From an uncultured Clostridia bacterium (GTDB taxonomy: Bacteria > Bacillota > Clostridia > Monoglobales > Firm-18), in the NCBI GenBank assembly GCA_937914775.1, contig CALDNB010000218.1, forward strand, positions 1 to 8,655: a DNA stretch of 8,655 nucleotides. Reading direction: 5' to 3'. Under the pieces are notes generated by a model. It made no database searches. It saw only the letters and a program-made list of their open reading frames with translations, and was not told where the DNA came from. Positions 6,448 to 8,655 of this stretch are shown piece after piece. The number at the start of each line of letters is the position of its first letter. The stretch's first letter is position 1. The position numbers and the translations under genes are program-made.

Positions 6448-8655
6448 TTATTCTTCATTTTTTTCGTCTGTGCTGAACACTTCTTTTGCTACTTCTTCAA
6501 GCAAATCTTCAACGGAAATTTCATCACTGTCTTCTGTTTCCGATTCTTCTTCAATTTCTTCGTCTAAATCTAAATCATCAATGTCATCGTCATCTGAAAT
6601 GCTGTCAATGATATCATCTTCGTCAGCAATCTGTCCTGCCAAATCAATAATCGGTGATTCGTCGTCTGAGTCTGCAACAACTCTTCTTGCCTCGTAGATG
6701 TCTTCTTCATCAACACTTTCCAGAATCGGGATTTCTTCGCCCTCTTCGTCAAGAACTTTTACGTCAAGCATCAAACTCTGCAATTCCTTGATTAATACCT
6801 TGAATGATTCAGGTACACCGGGAGTAGGTATATTTTCACCTTTTACGATGCTTTCGTAAGTTTTAACACGTCCCACAACATCGTCAGACTTAACTGTAAG
6901 AATTTCCTGCAAGGTGTATGAAGCACCGTATGCTTCAAGTGCCCAAACCTCCATCTCACCGAAACGTTGTCCGCCGAATTGCGCTTTACCGCCAAGAGGC
7001 TGTTGTGTTACCAGTGAGTAAGGACCTGTTGAACGTGCGTGAATCTTATCGTCAACTAAGTGATGCAGTTTTAGGTAGTGCATATAACCTACTGTTACTC
7101 TGTTATCAAAAGGCTCACCTGTTCTACCGTCGTAAAGAACAGTTTTACCGTCTCTGTTATATCCTGCCATCTCAAGAGTATCCATAATGTCTGTCTCGGT
7201 TGCACCGTCAAATACAGGAGTTGCAATTTTCCAACCAAGGGCTTTCGCAGCATAACCCAAGTGAACTTCCAAAACCTGACCGATGTTCATACGGGAAGGT
7301 ACGCCAAGAGGGTTAAGCACGATTTCAAGTGGTGTACCGTCAGGTAGGAACGGCATATCTTCTTCAGGCAATATTCTTGAAATAACACCTTTGTTACCGT
7401 GACGACCGGCCATTTTATCACCAACAGAGAGTTTTCTCTTTTGAGCGATATAAACTCTTACCATACGGTTAACACCCGGTGAAAGCTCATCATCGTTTTC
7501 ACGTGTAAACTCTTTAACGTCAACAACAATACCTGATTCTCCGTGAGGAACCTTCAAAGAAGTATCTCTAACGTCTCTTGACTTCTCACCGAAAATAGCA
7601 CGGAGCAAACGTTCTTCTGCTGTAAGCTCTGTTTCTCCCTTAGGAGTAACTTTACCAACAAGAATATCGCCTGCGCGAACCTCTGAACCAACAATGATTA
7701 CACCGTTAGGATCAAGCATCTTCAAAGCATCTTCACCAACGTGAGGAATTTCTGAAGTAATTTCCTCAGGTCCGAGCTTCGTATCTCTTGCTTCGCACTC
7801 ATATTCCTCAATATGAATTGAAGTATATATATCATCTTTTACGAGTTTTTCACTGATAAGAACAGCATCCTCGTAGTTATAACCTTCCCATGTCATGAAG
7901 CCTATCAAAGCATTGTGTCCCAAAGCAATCTCGCCCTTATCTGTAGAAGGACCGTCTGCGATAACGTCGCCTGCTTTGACTTCCTGACCGAATTTAACAA
8001 CAGGCTTTTGGTTTATACATGTGCCCTGGTTAGAACGCATATATTTGAGAAGTGAATATTTATCCTCTGTACCGTCTTCTCTCTTTATTACGATATATTT
8101 ACCTGTAACGTCTTTTACAACACCATCGTATTTTGCAAGTACAACCGCTCCGGAGTCCTTAGCTGCTTTATACTCGATACCCGTCGCAACGATAGGTGCT
8201 TCTGAACACATAAGCGGCACTGCCTGACGTTGCATGTTTGAACCCATGAGCGCACGGCTGGCGTCATCGTTTTCAAGGAACGGAATCATTGCGGCAGCCA
8301 CTGATACAACCTGCTTAGGCGAAACGTCCATGTAGTCAACGCGTTCACCCTCTATTTCAAGGAACTCATCGCGGTGACGGCATACAACCTTGCGGTTCAT
8401 AAAGTGACCTTCTGCATCCAAAGGCTCATTAGCCTGTGCTACAATGTATTTATCCTCTTCATCAGCCATAAGATAATCAATCTTATCTGTTACAGTTTTT
8501 GTAACGGGGTCGTATTTTCTATACGGAGCTTCAATGAAACCGTACTCATTGATTCTCGCGTATGTACTCAGCGAGCCAATCAAACCGATGTTAGGACCTT
8601 CAGGCGTTTCGATAGGACACATACGACCGTAGTGTGAGTAGTGAACGTCTCGAAC
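6448..8655 (-). CDS. rpoB: DNA-directed RNA polymerase subunit beta, 3' part; 5' end beyond window
   Basis: Beta pairs with beta' to make the catalytic cleft of RNA polymerase and contributes substrate and RNA contacts. The 735 visible residues begin VRDVHYSHYGRMCPIETPEGPNIGLI, equivalent to about residue 540 in E. coli, so the frame extends upstream past the first internal Met at 8622. The main rifampicin cluster (E. coli 507-534) is outside the window; only the PNIGLI part of cluster II is visible and looks normal. Other landmarks are EGYNYEDAVLISEKLV and GDKMAGRHGNKGV, whose two lysines (visible-part residues 414 and 422) correspond to E. coli K1065 and K1073. TGPYSLVTQQPLGGKAQFGGQRFGEMEVWALEAYGA and SFKVLIKELQSL mark the end of the conserved core. 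The last 100 residues (codons 6750-6451) are an acidic tail: I count 48 Asp/Glu against four Arg/Lys. The stop is TAA, followed 32 bases later by rpoC. Confidence 0.98.
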   Translation of the reverse strand, partial: VRDVHYSHYGRMCPIETPEGPNIGLIGSLSTYARINEYGFIEAPYRKYDPVTKTVTDKIDYLMADEEDKYIVAQANEPLDAEGHFMNRKVVCRHRDEFLEIEGERVDYMDVSPKQVVSVAAAMIPFLENDDASRALMGSNMQRQAVPLMCSEAPIVATGIEYKAAKDSGAVVLAKYDGVVKDVTGKYIVIKREDGTEDKYSLLKYMRSNQGTCINQKPVVKFGQEVKAGDVIADGPSTDKGEIALGHNALIGFMTWEGYNYEDAVLISEKLVKDDIYTSIHIEEYECEARDTKLGPEEITSEIPHVGEDALKMLDPNGVIIVGSEVRAGDILVGKVTPKGETELTAEERLLRAIFGEKSRDVRDTSLKVPHGESGIVVDVKEFTRENDDELSPGVNRMVRVYIAQKRKLSVGDKMAGRHGNKGVISRILPEEDMPFLPDGTPLEIVLNPLGVPSRMNIGQVLEVHLGYAAKALGWKIATPVFDGATETDIMDTLEMAGYNRDGKTVLYDGRTGEPFDNRVTVGYMHYLKLHHLVDDKIHARSTGPYSLVTQQPLGGKAQFGGQRFGEMEVWALEAYGASYTLQEILTVKSDDVVGRVKTYESIVKGENIPTPGVPESFKVLIKELQSLMLDVKVLDEEGEEIPILESVDEEDIYEARRVVADSDDESPIIDLAGQIADEDDIIDSISDDDDIDDLDLDEEIEEESETEDSDEISVEDLLEEVAKEVFSTDEKNEE

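Noticed and set aside
8620..8622. ATG 8622 as the start of rpoB
   Set aside because: The frame stays open to the window edge and the upstream codons encode the conserved VRDVHYSHYGR, so this is an internal methionine of a truncated gene.

Overview
The window is a stretch of housekeeping chromosome carrying the RNA polymerase/translation cluster rpoB-rpoC-rpsL-rpsG-fusA. Every gene is on the minus strand, so transcription runs from high to low coordinates. The proteins resemble those of low-GC Gram-positive bacteria: S12 has the 138-residue Bacillus/Clostridium length, and beta' is collinear with the Bacillus subtilis protein. The DNA is AT-rich, ribosome binding sites are strong AGGAGG-type, and TTG and GTG starts are used. 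I infer a member of the Clostridia, perhaps an Oscillospirales/Ruminococcaceae-type gut organism. The class is fairly safe; the family is a guess.

Layout in the direction of transcription: the 3' part of rpoB (8655-6448, 5' end outside the window), a 32-base gap, and rpoC (6415-2600). A 124-base intergenic region (2599-2476) follows. Then come rpsL (2475-2059), a 138-base intercistronic region, rpsG (1920-1450), a 39-base gap and the 5' two thirds of fusA (1410-1, running off the window). No mobile element, tRNA, rRNA, CRISPR array or plus-strand gene is supported.

RpoB and RpoC are the two large catalytic subunits of RNA polymerase. S12, S7 and EF-G build and drive the decoding and translocating 30S side of the ribosome. 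The most informative non-coding piece is the rpoC-rpsL junction. A good sigma-A promoter (TTGACA, 18-base spacer, TGATAAAAT) lies immediately upstream of a rho-independent-type hairpin whose first arm contains the predicted transcription start. Read-through RNA from rpoBC would form the full terminator, whereas RNA started at the promoter would lack part of the stem. This may insulate rpoBC from the str operon while letting the str promoter escape the terminator.

Other notable points are long, very acidic C-terminal tails on both beta and beta', an upstream-overlapping false start for rpoC, and absence of the L7Ae-family gene that Bacillus has between rpoC and rpsL. I see no previously undescribed multi-gene system; this is mainly a conserved core region.
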